Shown in pieces: positions 11,701 to 23,146 of a DNA stretch of 64,000 bases (position 1 is the stretch's first letter; each line of letters opens with the position of its first letter). Both the position numbers and the translations under genes were made by a program. The notes beneath the pieces were generated by a model. It ran no database searches. It was not told the origin of the DNA and saw only the letters and a program-made list of their open reading frames with translations. The stretch is from contig JAXGGA010003879.1 of assembly GCA_038373865.1 (NCBI GenBank), forward strand, positions 32,023-96,022, in the 5' to 3' direction. This DNA comes from Uloborus plumipes (lineage: Eukaryota > Arthropoda > Arachnida > Araneae > Uloboridae).

Positions 11701-13152
11701 TTGCTGGACTCAAAATGAGAAGTTTAATTACTTAATTAAAAATTTTATCTTGGATTAAGGTTAATTTATACTTTCAACAGTACAACTTGATTTTGTTGCA
11801 TTTTTAATAAAATTAAAATAATAGCAGTGATTCATAGGAGAAGAAACGCACTAAAAGCATTATTTTAAAAATAAACTACGCTTATTTATTATTGAAACAT
11901 ATCAAAACTGAAAGGAAACAATTCACTCTTCTTGATAATTTTAAGAATTGAAATAAAAATGGAAATTTTACTTTTCAATCTTGGAAGCAGAAACATTCCA
12001 TTTTGTTGAGTGCCTGAAATAAATAAATAAATAAATGCTTGTGAAGTTTAAAATAATAAATGATGAAATAAACAATTTTCAAATATGAATTTATAGTACA
12101 GGAATTTAAAAAATAAATAATTGAAAATGTTTGTTTTTTTTTAAGTAATATGATTATTTTTGCAAAAGTATAAAAACAATTAAAACACTATTTTTCATCA
12201 TATTTTATAATGAAGCAACATTCAAAATTATTGAAAAGAAACATGAATACTACCTTTCAAAGAAAGATGCTACAACATTTGCCACATCTTCATCAATAAC
12301 AGTTCCTTTACTTTGAATGTAATTAAATACCTTTACAACAAAAACATCTGCTCTCCTTGGATCCTTTTTCTGTATATCCAATGCATGTAGCATAAACTGC
12401 TTAAACACTTCGCTGCTAGGGTCTAAATCAGGCTTCATCCACTTTGTTAAAATTTCCCATGCCAGATTTTCATCACCATTTTTGACAGCAGCACACGCAA
12501 GTGCATTATACGTATCCATAGTAGGTTTTTGTGGTAACTTTTTCAAATACTCGAATGAGTCCCGCCAATACTTTGTAGCGCAAAGACCTTGCACTACATA
12601 TTCTGTCCTTTTGAAATCTAACACTGGTGCAGAATCCACATGAGGCTTGATCTTCTTGAATATTTCAAGGATAAGTTCTTCGCCACACAATTCTACATTT
12701 TTGCTACACAAAGACATATATTTCATATGAGTTAAAAAATTGATGCTGAGATTGGCTCTATCTAAATACTGCATGAAATTATGAGCTAAATCCACTTTAT
12801 TCAAGTATAACAAACATGAAATTACTAAAGTACTAAAATTGCTTTCAGAAACCATTTCATAACAAGCCATGATATCATTTTTGATATCAGACCACTCACT
12901 ATCACTCAAAATTTCTTTCTCTAACAACATGTCTTTCAATCGCTGCTCAATTTTTTCATTCATTGGAGGAGGATGGTACCTGCTCCCAGGTCCAGCCTCT
13001 CTGAAAAAAGATGGTGGAACAACCACTCTTGAAAAATACCGTTTTATTAAAATATTAGTCACAGTTGTTTGTTTAGCACTGCACATTTTACAAATAACAG
13101 ATTTTAAGGGCTTGAAACCCTTGAAAACATTATAATGAAACCTTGATATCAT
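2622..13152 (-). CDS. PRORP: Mitochondrial ribonuclease P catalytic subunit (protein-only RNase P, PRORP/MRPP3)
   Basis: Five coding exons (13152-12254, 11265-11010, 7669-7533, 5305-5113, 2747-2622) join in phase with GT..AG introns into 1611 bp, 536 residues plus stop. The human protein is about 583 residues. In this family the protein removes 5' leaders from mitochondrial tRNAs, working with a methyltransferase-dehydrogenase subcomplex. Residues 1-42 are basic and poor in acid, as in a mitochondrial presequence. A PPR-like helical region covers roughly 75-295. The metallonuclease (NYN) domain holds VDGLN (D365), SQDDP (D434, D435) and SSDLMRDH (D455, D459). The structural zinc ligands are C304 and C307 (NGDCSKC), H513 (GWHIPF) and C533 (WLC). 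All expected catalytic and zinc residues are present, so the gene looks functional. The start is the first in-frame ATG after a TAG at 13219-13221. Confidence 0.93.
3072..3306. mobile_element. MITE with TACCTCAGAATCAGA ends, in PRORP intron 4
   Basis: TACCTCAGAATCAGA at 3072-3086 is complementary to the right end at 3292-3306. If the TA is the target duplication, the element is about 231 bp. Beyond the ends the arms are only weakly complementary. There is no coding capacity. Confidence 0.65.
4256..4766. mobile_element. Foldback element, near-complete 511 bp palindrome in PRORP intron 4
   Basis: ACATCAGGTAAGAAC at the left is complementary to GTTCTTACCTGATGT at the right. Complementarity continues inward through CTGGCTTTGG..GGAAACAGGT..GCAAAG and on through the TGTGACC/CCACATCCACC and GCCTTTGAAAC blocks to the centre near 4500. 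In PRORP pre-mRNA it would form a long hairpin. Arms have diverged moderately. The unit is non-coding, and short frames in it are mirror artefacts. Confidence 0.75.
5113..5305 (-). CDS. PRORP: PRORP coding exon 4: catalytic aspartate cluster
   Basis: The acceptor TTTTTAAG precedes 5305; its first base completes Ile431. It encodes residues 432-495 with SQDDPFVVYAAL and SSDLMRDH, the metal-binding acidic residues of the NYN fold. The donor is ATT|GTGAGT at 5112, phase 0. Intron 3 (7532-5306) is ordinary AT-rich sequence. Confidence 0.94.
5306..7532. other. PRORP: PRORP intron 3
   Basis: Intron between GTAAGT (7532) and the TTTTTAAG acceptor (5306). AT-rich; no conserved exon, RNA gene or convincing mobile element was seen. 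Confidence 0.7.
7533..7669 (-). CDS. PRORP: PRORP coding exon 3
   Basis: The acceptor TTTTTAG precedes CTC (7669). It encodes residues 386-430 (starting LLEVVKKLAK, ending NVFLTQN) plus two bases of codon 431. The donor is CAT|GTAAGT at 7532. Length 137 bp matches phase 0 in and phase 2 out. Confidence 0.93.
7993..9243 (-). mobile_element. Dead mariner/Tc1-family transposon in PRORP intron 2
   Basis: The terminal inverted repeat CAGGGTGACAAGAAATAACT begins at 7995. Its partner ends with GTCACTCTG at 9241, and TA lies on both sides. The 1247 bp length is normal for mariner. A decayed transposase runs on the minus strand. It sits in the same strand sense as PRORP, between exons 2 and 3. Confidence 0.9.
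8109..9090 (-). pseudogene. Decayed mariner-type transposase
   Basis: Fragments read in several minus-strand frames. N-terminal pieces near 9080-8900 encode a helix-turn-helix (MQRFKVAEQTVSYTIKRLK). The C-terminal piece at 8345-8109 reads EAQEWPPYSPDLNTMDYSGW and ends in CINAEGSHFENV, which matches the PPYSPDLNPxDY block and C-terminus of mariner/Tc1 transposases. Frameshifts and stops between the blocks make it inactive. Confidence 0.85.
9905..10126 (+). mobile_element. Degenerate tRNA-derived SINE in PRORP intron 2
   Basis: The head (about 9908-9985) resembles a tRNA: a box-A-like stretch (TTGGCCTGATTGATAAG), an anticodon region around GGACTCATAAATAGAGGATC, and a box-B-like GGGTTTTGATC. 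A non-tRNA body follows, with GGTCACCAAGTCCTCC. The mispaired arms rule out a working tRNA gene. It lies opposite to the PRORP sense. Confidence 0.55.
11010..11265 (-). CDS. PRORP: PRORP coding exon 2: zinc knuckle and first part of the nuclease domain
   Basis: The acceptor TTTTAG precedes 11265; its first base completes codon 300 (Arg). It encodes residues 301-385, with C304/C307 and the catalytic strand DVIVDGLNAAY. The donor is CAG|GTATTG at 11009, phase 0. Intron 2 (11009-7670) holds a mariner and a SINE. Confidence 0.95.
12254..13152 (-). CDS. PRORP: PRORP coding exon 1: targeting sequence and PPR-like domain
   Basis: Encodes residues 1-299 and two bases of codon 300. The donor reads GAAAG|GTAGTA at 12253. 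It carries the basic presequence, a PPPMNEKIEQR linker and the PPR-like helices, including TYNALACAAVKNGDENLAWE near residues 214-233. Intron 1 follows (12253-11266, 988 bp) and is plain AT-rich sequence. Confidence 0.93.
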
Positions 13153-13268
13153 TTTTAAGCTTGTGACACAAAGCTGTTTCAGTTCATTTAGATCATGATT
13201 ATTCTGTCTTAGTTTTGGCTATAGGGTGGCTATTTGCAGCTTCATTTGACTTATACTTGCAGAATAAC
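13153..13268 (-). promoter_or_regulatory. PRORP: PRORP 5' UTR with a possible upstream splice acceptor
   Basis: Upstream of the start codon the frame is closed by TAG at 13219-13221. At 13270-13269 a pyrimidine-rich TTTCTCTATAG looks like a splice acceptor, so a non-coding first exon may lie farther upstream. One candidate donor, ACA|GTAAGTG, is at 15284. No TATA box was recognised. Confidence 0.35.
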
Positions 13269-13554
13269 CTATAGAGAAACAAATTTTCTTTTAGAATTTT
13301 AGAGAATTAAAAAAAAATGAACTAAGCATCTCTTTCAACATTTTAAAAGCATTTAATTTCACTTAACAAAACAATCAGCAAATTTTAAGTTTAAAAAATA
13401 AATGTATAAAGACATTTTTACAGTAGTTTTGACAGATCTTTACATTTTTAAAAATGTGCAGGAAACAAGCGTAAAAAATATTTTTAGATTTACGACATTG
13501 TAGGATCATGAGAGTAATCCACTAAGCAGACTCATCTTAATATGCATGCTTCAA

Positions 13555-13573
13555 CCCCCCCCCCCCCCCCCCC
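13555..13573. repeat. Poly(C) run of 19
   Basis: Nineteen consecutive C on the plus strand, unusual in this AT-rich setting. Its length is likely to vary between individuals and between assemblies. Confidence 0.95.
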
Positions 13574-14833
13574 AAGTACACACATACATTTATCATGAGC
13601 CATTGCCAAAACATCAGGCCTTTTTACACATTTTCTTAGCTATCCCCTAGCTTTGTCTTTTCATATACTAATGGCAAAAACGAAAGGGGGATAAAACTTT
13701 AGGCTTTGGAGTTATCAAAGGCCCATAATCTGGCAAAAATAGGAGGTCAAGAACAATTTTTTTGAACTCTGACAAATGAAATTTTAAAGGTTATATTTTG
13801 TCGCTTACAGGTGAGTCATAACTCCATGACCCTTCCTCTGGATCTGTGTTCGATGGCAGGCTACTATCAAAATACTAAGCGATATCATTTCTTTCATTAT
13901 TAAAAATGAATATATTACATGCAATCAATAATCTAGTACACACACACACACTAAATTGCTCAATTCATAAGATTTTCCACTCTTCCATCAGAGCTGTGAT
14001 ATAAAGCCAATGATTTTCTCTGCTTCCAGAGAAATACTGGAATGAATACATATTTTTTTAAATACATAAGTAGAAGAAAAGTATATTAAAATAAAGTTAT
14101 AATATTTTTAAAAAATAGTTAGGAAATACTAATGAATAGAAAATTCAAGCAAAACAAAAAGATAAATGTTTGAATTTCTTACTAATTTTAACTCAAAAAA
14201 TGTATCCAATTCTATTCTGAATTTAAAGAAAATAAAAACAGTAGTGGATAACAAATATTACATTCGATTATTGCAAGAAAATATGATCTTAAAAAACTTT
14301 AAACTTTACTTCATTGTTTTTGTATAGCTGAAAATGAATATTTCACTAAATTAACAATGCTTGAAATATGATTTTCTTAGTCTTCATTTCTATTGATTCA
14401 GGCAAAATTAAACAACGATGAATTTAAAAAATATAGATCTTTAAGCAGCATTATGCTATGAATTAAATTGTACTGTTGCCAAAAAAATTAGTGAAGCAAC
14501 TACTGATTATATGAATATTTACTTTCACAAGCTTGCATAATGTTCAGTTATATTATATCAAAATCAACACTTTGTTTCAGTTAAGGTCCCATTAGTTAAA
14601 AGCAACTTTGGAAGCACAAATAAAACAACAGTTGCACATTAGTGTTTGGGGGGTTTACGGAACTTTATGCACTGTCAGACGTCTATGAATTTTTTATTGA
14701 TATTTGTGTGTCAAAGATTTTGATGATAGGGATGAATTAGTGTTTTACAACACACCGATACCTGGTCACTATCTTTTCGACGGATGCAAATATCCAGATC
14801 AGATATCTAGCTTTGCTTCCAGATACTTTATAT
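13574..14833. other. Intergenic AT-rich sequence upstream of PRORP
   Basis: Contains a short CA run near 13938. No exon or element was recognised. Confidence 0.5.
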
Positions 14834-15013
14834 TACAGTCGACGCTCGTTATAACGATCACACGTTATAAAGACCATGCCATTATATAGACCTGTGGGAA
14901 AAGCCCCAACTTGATTCCCGAAACACAAAAATTCTACCTGTTATAGCGACCACCCGTTATAAAGACCTATTTCTTTGGAACAGAGATGGTCTTTATATCG
15001 AGCGTCGACTGTA
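14834..15013. mobile_element. 176 bp pogo/Tigger-type MITE
   Basis: The left end CAGTCGACGCTCG (from 14836) is complementary to the right end CGAGCGTCGACTG (to 15011), with TA on each side. The interior repeats the CGTTATAAAGACC word in both orientations. Short size, TA duplication and CAGTCGAC ends fit a non-autonomous pogo/Tigger-like element. Confidence 0.8.
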
Positions 15014-16360
15014 TTTACTTTTCCATGTAATGCAGCCATAAAATATATTATTAGTAATTACCCTATTTAGTAAATCATTAAAACTCTGATATGCATTTGG
15101 CTTATAGTAAACATGGAAAAACAGAACCATTATGTCAGGATCAGTGATATAAATTTGTAATATTAGCAAAAATACTTTGATAGTTTTCTGAAAATGTGGA
15201 AAGAAGTCTCTCATGAGCGTGAAGCATGCATAAGTCCATCACTCGTCAAATAAACACCATAAAAAGTTTGGTTCAAACACTTACTGTAAATTTAATTTAA
15301 GTAATTGAATATTAAGAGTAATTTTTCCTCCGGACAAGTATGAAGTATTTATTGATGCAATAAAGTAGGTATCAAACAACTCATGTTCAGCAAACATGCA
15401 CCCTGCGGTTTGATTGTAAACAAAGTTTTCGCAGTTACAGTTTAACAGAAGCTATAACCACATATTATCGTTAAAATTTTTTTCTTGAAAGAATCGACAA
15501 CTTTATTATTAAGCACCAAAAAAATTAAATTCTGGTTGATGGATTCAAAAAAAAAAGTAAAGAATCAAATGTTGAAATTAAAAAAAAAACTTCTCAATGC
15601 CGTAACGTGTGACGTCATAAACGAGATGAACTGTCAAATTCGTTTTTAATGCTGCCATCTATTGGTGGTTAGTCAAGCTAAGGTACAATATTATTGAATA
15701 ACAATAATATTAAAAGTAAAAATAACTAACTACTTAAAAAAACTAAATCGTTAGGAGAAAAATGGAGAAAAGACACTGATAAGAAAGAAAAGTAATCAAA
15801 ATTAAAAAAAAAAATTGTATGAAATATTTTATTTATTGCTGACGGAAGTCAAGGGTCCCGATAGCAATGTGCACAGCAACCCCCTCAATAATACGAAAAA
15901 TAGCCCTTAAATAAGAAACCCCCTTCCCCACATAATGGCTCCTGAGTTTCGAAATTTTAATAGTTGAATATCGCCAATTGCGAAATTTTTTCTTTGCGAA
16001 AGCGATAAATCAATTAAGAGCGTCAAATATGATAAATACGTCAACGCTCAAAAGTGGCGAAAGTTAATAGCTATTTTAAAATAGTTTTTTTTTTTTTTGA
16101 ATATAATATCATTATACCTTATTGAATAAAAATGAAAGAAAGTTTACTGAATATTTGGTTCTTATATACTGCCGGATAACGCAAATAACCCATGAAAAAG
16201 GGGACATACTTTGGAACACATGGGGACAATTATGATAATTTCAAATGTGAAAAGATTTGTTGCATGATATCAAAATAGATGTGGGCTGAATCAAAATGAA
16301 TAGATTACTTCTTTGGGAAAGGATATTTATAATTTTGATAGAGAAGTTAATATTAGGGAA
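15014..16360. other. Intergenic sequence with a CRE-like site
   Basis: Mostly AT-rich. TGACGTCA, a perfect cAMP-response-element palindrome, is at 15610-15617, and AATAGATGGCAG reads on the minus strand near 15660. It may be promoter sequence for a PRORP leader exon, but nothing confirms this. No coding exon was recognised. Confidence 0.35.
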
Positions 16361-16635
<275 letters not shown>

Positions 16636-17440
16636 TTTTAGAGTCATTTAAATTTTATTTTATTATAAAATTCGTTTTCATGCAGATAATTAGCACTAAG
16701 ACTCTACCATACAGTTTTGCACCGAAAATGCAAACTATTTTTAAATGTAAAATTGATAGAATACACAGAAAAAAATTTCTTTTTTTTTATTATTATTTTT
16801 TTTTTTTAACTTTTACTTACTAGCGAAATTTATAGTTACTTGAATCGCAGCTTAGTTTTTTTTCTTCAACTCTCTTTCAAATTTTGTTCATTTTTTACTT
16901 TCATTTATTTATTATTATTTATAGGTGCAGAGTTAAGATATTAACAGTTTGAACCTAAAAAATACTCAAAAAACACGAATGTAACTTTTTATACGGATCC
17001 GATATTTCTATAAACTAATATTTAGGAAAATCAAGAGCGTTAAAAAAAAAGCAGTTTGGACACAAAAGTTTGACATTAGACTATGACCAAAACTCACCGA
17101 GATAGGAAACGCAGCGTTTTGTAACTTACACCACTTTGTACTCGCTGTCAATTCCACTTTTGGGGGGGAAATACAATCGCCAACGGTTTCAGTAAAATGT
17201 CAACCGGTCAAAGGCCGATACGCGATACGTTCCGATCTCATTTTCTACACTGGTTTTTAAAGCTTTCATCGAGAAGAATAAAAGATTTATTTTTTGTCTA
17301 AACTTTTCTTCTCGCTACAAACTTTCAACATATGAACTCTGCATCTTATTTCGAACTGTTTTTGCAATTGGAAGCATGCATCTAGGACGAGCGGTCGCAG
17401 AAATGAAGGTCATGTAAGTTAAAACGGAACACACTAGAAA

Positions 17441-18654
17441 CTGTAAAAATGAATGTTGTTCTTACAGTTAAATATAGCTAGAGATGCAAAGGGTGGAAAA
17501 AACCCAGTTTATTCCCGGGAAAAACCCGAGTTTTTTGGGAAGGGAATTTCGAAAATTCCTGGGAGTTTTGGGAATTTTCAAAGTGTTAAGAAATTCTGGT
17601 TTTGAAATTTGTATTTATCACCCTAATTAGATACATTCAAAAGATATTTCCTATAGTTATGTTTTGCAGTATATAGAATTGCTTATCAGAAAAATATTTC
17701 AAAATAATAAGTGAAAGAGGCCACCCTAAATTGAGTTTGTTTTGTCACGGGGTATAATTTCAAATTGAGATGGTTTGTTGAGTTTGCTTTCTAAAAGTAC
17801 AATTAATTGCTTATCTTTTGCAATCATTGCTTCTCTACATGTAAATTGATGGTTTTTTTAAAAATAAAATGTTTAGTATTTTATGTAACTAACATAACTT
17901 TTTTTAGATAACTAACATTAAAGTTTTTTCAATGTATGTTATATATTTAATCTCCTTTAAAACATCACGTTATTTACTTTGTTCCAATAGACAGGGTTGC
18001 CTGAGTGGTTTTTATCAAATTAAAAATGTTTTTTTCATCATTATTTTTTTTCTCTCCCTCTTTTTTAAGAGCTCCAAAGGCAGTGACACTTAATAACAGT
18101 ACTGTTTTAAAAGTTGTTGCATTTTTTAACTCAAATAATGTCGAAGTCTTTATTTTGCACTCATACATTAGGCATAACAACTATGAAAAAAATTACTATG
18201 TTTGTTTATATTCGAAATTCCCAATGTTTCCCAAATTTCCGGATTTATTCCCCAAAATTTCCGGGGGTTTTCCCGGCTCTCAAAAACTACGTGTTTTTTG
18301 CATCTCTAAATACAGCTAAGTTTATAGTAATAAACTGTAAAAATTGCTAATTTTGCAGTAAAAAGCTGTAAAATCGCTAAATTTACAGTAATAAACTACA
18401 AATTTGCTAATTTAACAGCTTATTACCGTGCATTTTACAGTTTTAAACTGGAACCTCTGCTTCCAGTATTATACTGCTGTTTTTACAGTATAATACAGCT
18501 AAATTTTAAGGCAATAAACTAAAATTTCTAACTTTACACTAAGAAATTGTAAAATTGCTAGTTTTGCAGTTTATTACTGTGCATATTACAGTTTGAAAAT
18601 TGGAACCTTGGCTGCTAGTATTATTGTAAAAGCAACAGTTCATATTTTGCAGTG
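17441..18654. mobile_element. CACTG-family MITE, copy 1, split by a hAT element
   Basis: The left part (about 17441-17478, ctgtaaaaatgaatgttgtt) and right part (18317-18654, ending gcagtg followed by TA) together form one CACTG-family copy. They are separated by the 830 bp insertion at 17479-18308. The right part shows the usual palindromic GTAAAATTGCTAATTTTAC-type units and the conserved ctgGAACCTC motif. Confidence 0.8.
17479..18308. mobile_element. Non-autonomous hAT-type transposon nested in the CACTG MITE
   Basis: Ends are TAGAGATGCAAA (17479) and its complement GCATCTCTA (to 18308). The 8 bp flanks AATATAGC (17471-17478) and AATACAGC (18309-18316) differ at one base. Eight-base target duplications and TAGAGATGC-type ends are typical of hAT. 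Subterminal runs of TTCCCGGG/CCCGAG face CCGGGAAAACCC. It has no transposase. Confidence 0.85.
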
Positions 18655-19257
18655 TACATTTCATCGAAAATGACTGGGAATCTATGATCAAAGCAGGTAG
18701 GGTTGTCAACCAATACGGGTTTTTTCTGATGTAGGGAAAACTAGGGCTTGACCATAGGGGAAGCTTGTCCCACCTTCTCTTTTTCATAATTAAATATTTA
18801 TTTAACTGATGAGCATCATATAGTAGAAAAGTATCGAGTAGAATCAAAAGTTGCTTCTGTCTTTTTTTTTTTTTTCTTTTTTAGACAATATAAAGTAGAA
18901 TCAATGAGCAGAGCAATCCTCTCTGATGTCATTTTCAGGCAAAAAATATTTTGTCTTGTAGCAAGTTCATCTGTCCTGTACTATTCGTCCTTAATGTAGA
19001 CTAAGCTAAATTGAATTATTTGTGTACTCGTATTAGTTTATTAAAAGACTACATTCTTATTTTTAATTTTTTTTTTTTGATAATAATGTGCTTTTAAAAC
19101 TTTTTGCTAAAATCAAAAGTAAATGCACTTGAGTTTTCCATAATTTTTCATAGAAGGTCATTTGCATGTAGATTTGACTTTATTTGTAAATAAGCAAAAT
19201 TTTCTTGTGAGTAGGTTTGTGTTCATGCAATCTGAAACACTTTAATAATATAAGCTA

Positions 19258-19705
19258 CACTGTCAAAAATGAATGTTGTTTTTGCAGTATAATTCTGCTA
19301 ATTTTAAAGTAATAAACTAAAAATTGATAATTTTACAGTAATAAATTGTAAAATTGCTAATTTTACAGCAGTAAAATGTGTAATAAATTGTAAAATTGCT
19401 AATTTTACAGCAGTAAAATGTAAAATTGCTGGTTTTACTGTAATAAACTGTAAAATTGCTAATTTTACAGTTTATTGCCATGAATTTTAGTGTTGAACTG
19501 GAACCTGTGCTGCCAGTATTACACTGTTGTTTTTAAGTTATAATACAGCTTAATTTTACGGCAATAAACTGTAAAATTGCTAACTTTACAGTAAGAAACT
19601 AAACTTGCTAGTTGTACAATTTACCACTGTGCATTTTACAGCTTTAAACTGGAACCTCGGCTGCCAGAATTATACTGTAAAAACAACAATTCAGTTTTTG
19701 TAGTG
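19258..19705. mobile_element. CACTG-family MITE, copy 2
   Basis: Starts CACTGTCAAAAATGAATG, ends ttttTGTAGTG, flanked by TA. The interior has at least six GTAAAATTGCTAATTTTAC-like palindromic units and two inverted copies of the ctgGAACCTxxGCTGCCAG motif. Confidence 0.85.
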
Positions 19706-22029
19706 TACAGGAAAAGAAATAAAACAGAACAATTCATTATTAAATAATATTTTACATACATCAAAAAAGTATTATTTACAAACATTGATCACAAGATCAA
19801 TTTCTTGCAGTTTATCTTAGAATTAAATTCATAATATCTGCAACTGATGGCGTTCTCCGCACAGAGGCATTTTCTACTCTAAGTCTGGCTAACTAACAAC
19901 CATACAGATTTAAAACTCAGATTTAAAACAACCATACAGATTGATAACTTAGAACGATGGCTGGAAATCTGCACACGAAACGAATTTCAGTAGACTTATG
20001 CTTCACTTGCCTCAGATTTTCCGCTCAATTTTGGGATCCTGTTTCAACAAACGAAAGAAAATGAGTGAGAAATTTATTATCCAAAATATTTAGAAGCATC
20101 TAATTTAAAAAAAAAAAAAGAAGTTAGCTAGGTGTGCAAATTCTGCCTTTATAATTGAAGAGCTTGGGAGATGAAGGGATTATGCGACGAAACAGAAATT
20201 GCGAGTAATTAAAGTTCAAAGTTTTATTGTGCAGTTGTTGCAGGTTCTTTGTTTTCTGATTTTGTCGTTAGTGTGCGTATTAAATTGGTCTAATGACATC
20301 TACTTTTTGATGTACCAAGTTTCATTTGCTTATTTGGCTTACCTTTATCCATTGTTTGCCATTATGCAGAATTTTTTTAAATGAACATAGCCCCTTCATC
20401 CTCCAAGCCCTTCTATTTAGAAGGCATTAAATACAAATTTTGCTACAATTCATTTTCAGATTTCCTGTTTTTTTTTTTTTTTTTTTTTTTTTTATAAATA
20501 TTGTTATTAAAGAAACTTTAAGTTTTGTTCCTTCAATTGTCTACTTATGAGGTAAAAAAAATTTTTAAATACAATAGCATTTATGAAGGTGTAAATTTTA
20601 TGTTTCTTGGTTTTCCGCAACATTTTTTCCCTTGGCGATAGGGCCTTCTTTCTTATGACAGCAGAATTATGCATTAAAAGTTTTGACATCCACTTCACTT
20701 CATTTTAATCTTTATAGGGTAACAGATAAATCTCAAAAGAAGTCATAAACATCCAAAACTTTCAAAATATAGTTTTTTTTTTTTTTTTTTTAATTTTAGT
20801 GTAACGAAAAGTAGAACTCCGAAGTGTTTTGTTAAAAATCATGATAAACATCACATTACTACCTGTATGCTTCTTAATTGATATTTTTTTAATAAAAAAT
20901 GTACTAATTTCTTTTGAAATTTGAAAAATGAAAAGTTCTCAATTATAAATGTTCATTAACTGCGTGCAAAATAGTGAAAATTTAAGGCATCGGGATGTCT
21001 TTGTCACAAGCACCAATATACCACCTAAATCGGAGATCAACAACCTGTTGCAGCACGCGAGCCGCATATGGCTCAATAGAATTCTACCTGTTTCTTTTTA
21101 ATGGCACTAAAACATTTGTTGCAATTTATTGCCATTGCCAAATTTTAATAATCCCAGGCACACACCAAATAGCGCTGCAGATTGCATGCGTGTATAATCT
21201 GATCATGCAATTGATCATCTTTTATCGGATGTCTTTTCATAAATAAGCTCAAAATTTCGCTTTGAAAAGGCGTTCCTCGTTACGCCGAAACATGTGTCTG
21301 CGGTGTTCATTTGTGCTTTTAACGGTGTTTTATTTCCTTTATTTTTCAAGCAAAAAGTCATTTATATATTTCTCATCTGATCATTATTGAAATCAAATTA
21401 CGCTTAGTGACGAAAGCCTCAAAAATTGCTATAGTAAAATCAAAGATTATTCACCACTAAGGATCGTTTTGTGCATCTATCCAGACCGTCATTTCGAATT
21501 TTTCTAGGAGGGAGCAAGACGAAAATACTCAATGTACTCGTAAATTATACCAAATAACAGAAAAAAACCATGCCACTTGAATGAAAAGAAGGAGCATCCC
21601 CCTCTGATATCCCGATTGATGGCCTGTCAATACCCCTCAAGGGAAAAAAAAGCCTCAGATGTTACATACTTACGTTTTTATTGTTCTCACATTAAGTTTT
21701 TTTTTTTTTTTTTTTTTTTTTACAAAGCTATACAGCCCACTTCAACTAGGTTTTAATTGTGTGTTTTTTTTATTTACAATAATCGGCTGTGAAACTTTGT
21801 TAATAAATGTTTCTACTTTACAATGAATACATGTTTCATAGCACATGAACATTATATTACTTTTTCTATTGCTAACAATGAATGTGCAAAAAATTGTCTC
21901 TTTAAACAAGCTATTTTAACTGGTGTGGGGGATGGGGCATTGTCTGAACTCCATGTAGTTTGCTGACCTCTGCTCTCGGTGGTGCTACAAATACTCGCTA
22001 ACTGTTGCGAAATATTTGCTGGATTACTA
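19706..22029. other. Intergenic sequence with T runs
   Basis: T runs of more than 20 occur near 20470-20493 and 21697-21720. Around 21255-21320 a segment reads gaaaaggcgttcctcgttac then gccgaaacatgtgtc; its inverted GGCGTTCC..GTTACGCC arms look like a transposon terminus, but I cannot assign it. No exon was recognised. Confidence 0.4.
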
Positions 22030-22363
22030 CACTGCCAAAAACGGAGCTGTTGTTTTTACAGTATAATACTGTCAGCCAAGGTTCCTATTTAAAGCTGTAA
22101 AATGCACAACTAAAAATTTTGCAGTTTCTTATTGTAAAGTTAGGAATTTAGCAGTTTACTGCTGCAAAATTTAACTGTATTACACTAAACACAACAGTAT
22201 AATACTGGAAACAGAGGTTCCAGTTTAAAACTGTAAAATGCACAGTAATAAACTGTTAAATTAGCAATTTTACAGTTTAATTCCGTAAAATTAGCCATTT
22301 TTACAGTTTATTACTATAAAATTAGCTGTGTTATACAGTAAAAAGAACATTCATTTTTTAGTG
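22030..22363. mobile_element. CACTG-family MITE, copy 3
   Basis: Starts CACTGCCAAAAACGG, ends ttcattttTTAGTG, flanked by TA. Contains CTGTCAGCCAAGGTTCC and GGAAACAGAGGTTCCAG motifs and several palindromic TAAAATTAGC units. Confidence 0.85.
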
Positions 22364-23146
22364 TAGAGATGGATCAAGTCTTGGGCTCTCAATCTTTTAC
22401 AACCCACGAATCTCTTTCAATGAGTTGGTGGATGGCCTAAATGATTTTTTTTTTTTTTGCTATACACCCATACGTATGAACGTACCATACACACTTCCCG
22501 TCACGAGCAAAAACAGTTTAAAATTGATTTGCGAGTGATCGGAATAGAGATTTAGGTTAAAATCTGAATCGAAAAAGTTTCGTGAAAACATTAATAATTT
22601 CCTTACTTCGCAAAAGGAAGAAAAAGGATAACAAATTAAAATGAAAACTAAGCTGTGAAGCTAATAACAGTCGATATTTTTCTCCAGTAGCATGTTCATA
22701 AGTTTGAGAAAGTAGAGCAGAAAGGAAAAAAAAAAAAAAAAAAAAACAGAATTGAATACGAATCTTGTTTGCTTATTATCTGTTTCGATAATTTTCGTAG
22801 AGATGCCCCATATTGACTTTTAATTCTTCATCAATCCGTTTAAAAAATTGTAAAATTTAAGCAATTGAATGTTTTATTTAATATTATATTGGATTTTTTT
22901 TTCCATAACGATGTTTGTATAACTAAATTTCAAACCTCCAATTGGAATAATTTTCCTGGGTTAAACTACTTCTAAAACGGGAAAATTCAGTGAAATTACG
23001 AAGTTTTCAATAACATTATTATGTTTTTCGAATTAGTATAGATATAAAATGCAACGCGACACTATTTTATTCCAATCGAATAATGATTTTTATTTCTTAA
23101 ATTGTTCAGGTTGTATAATATAAATGAAACTTCTGCTCAGCTTTAT
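22364..23146. other. Intergenic sequence
   Basis: AT-rich, with an A run at about 22726-22746. No gene or element was recognised. Confidence 0.5.

Noticed and set aside
12869..13135. 88-residue plus-strand frame
   Set aside because: Antisense shadow of PRORP exon 1.
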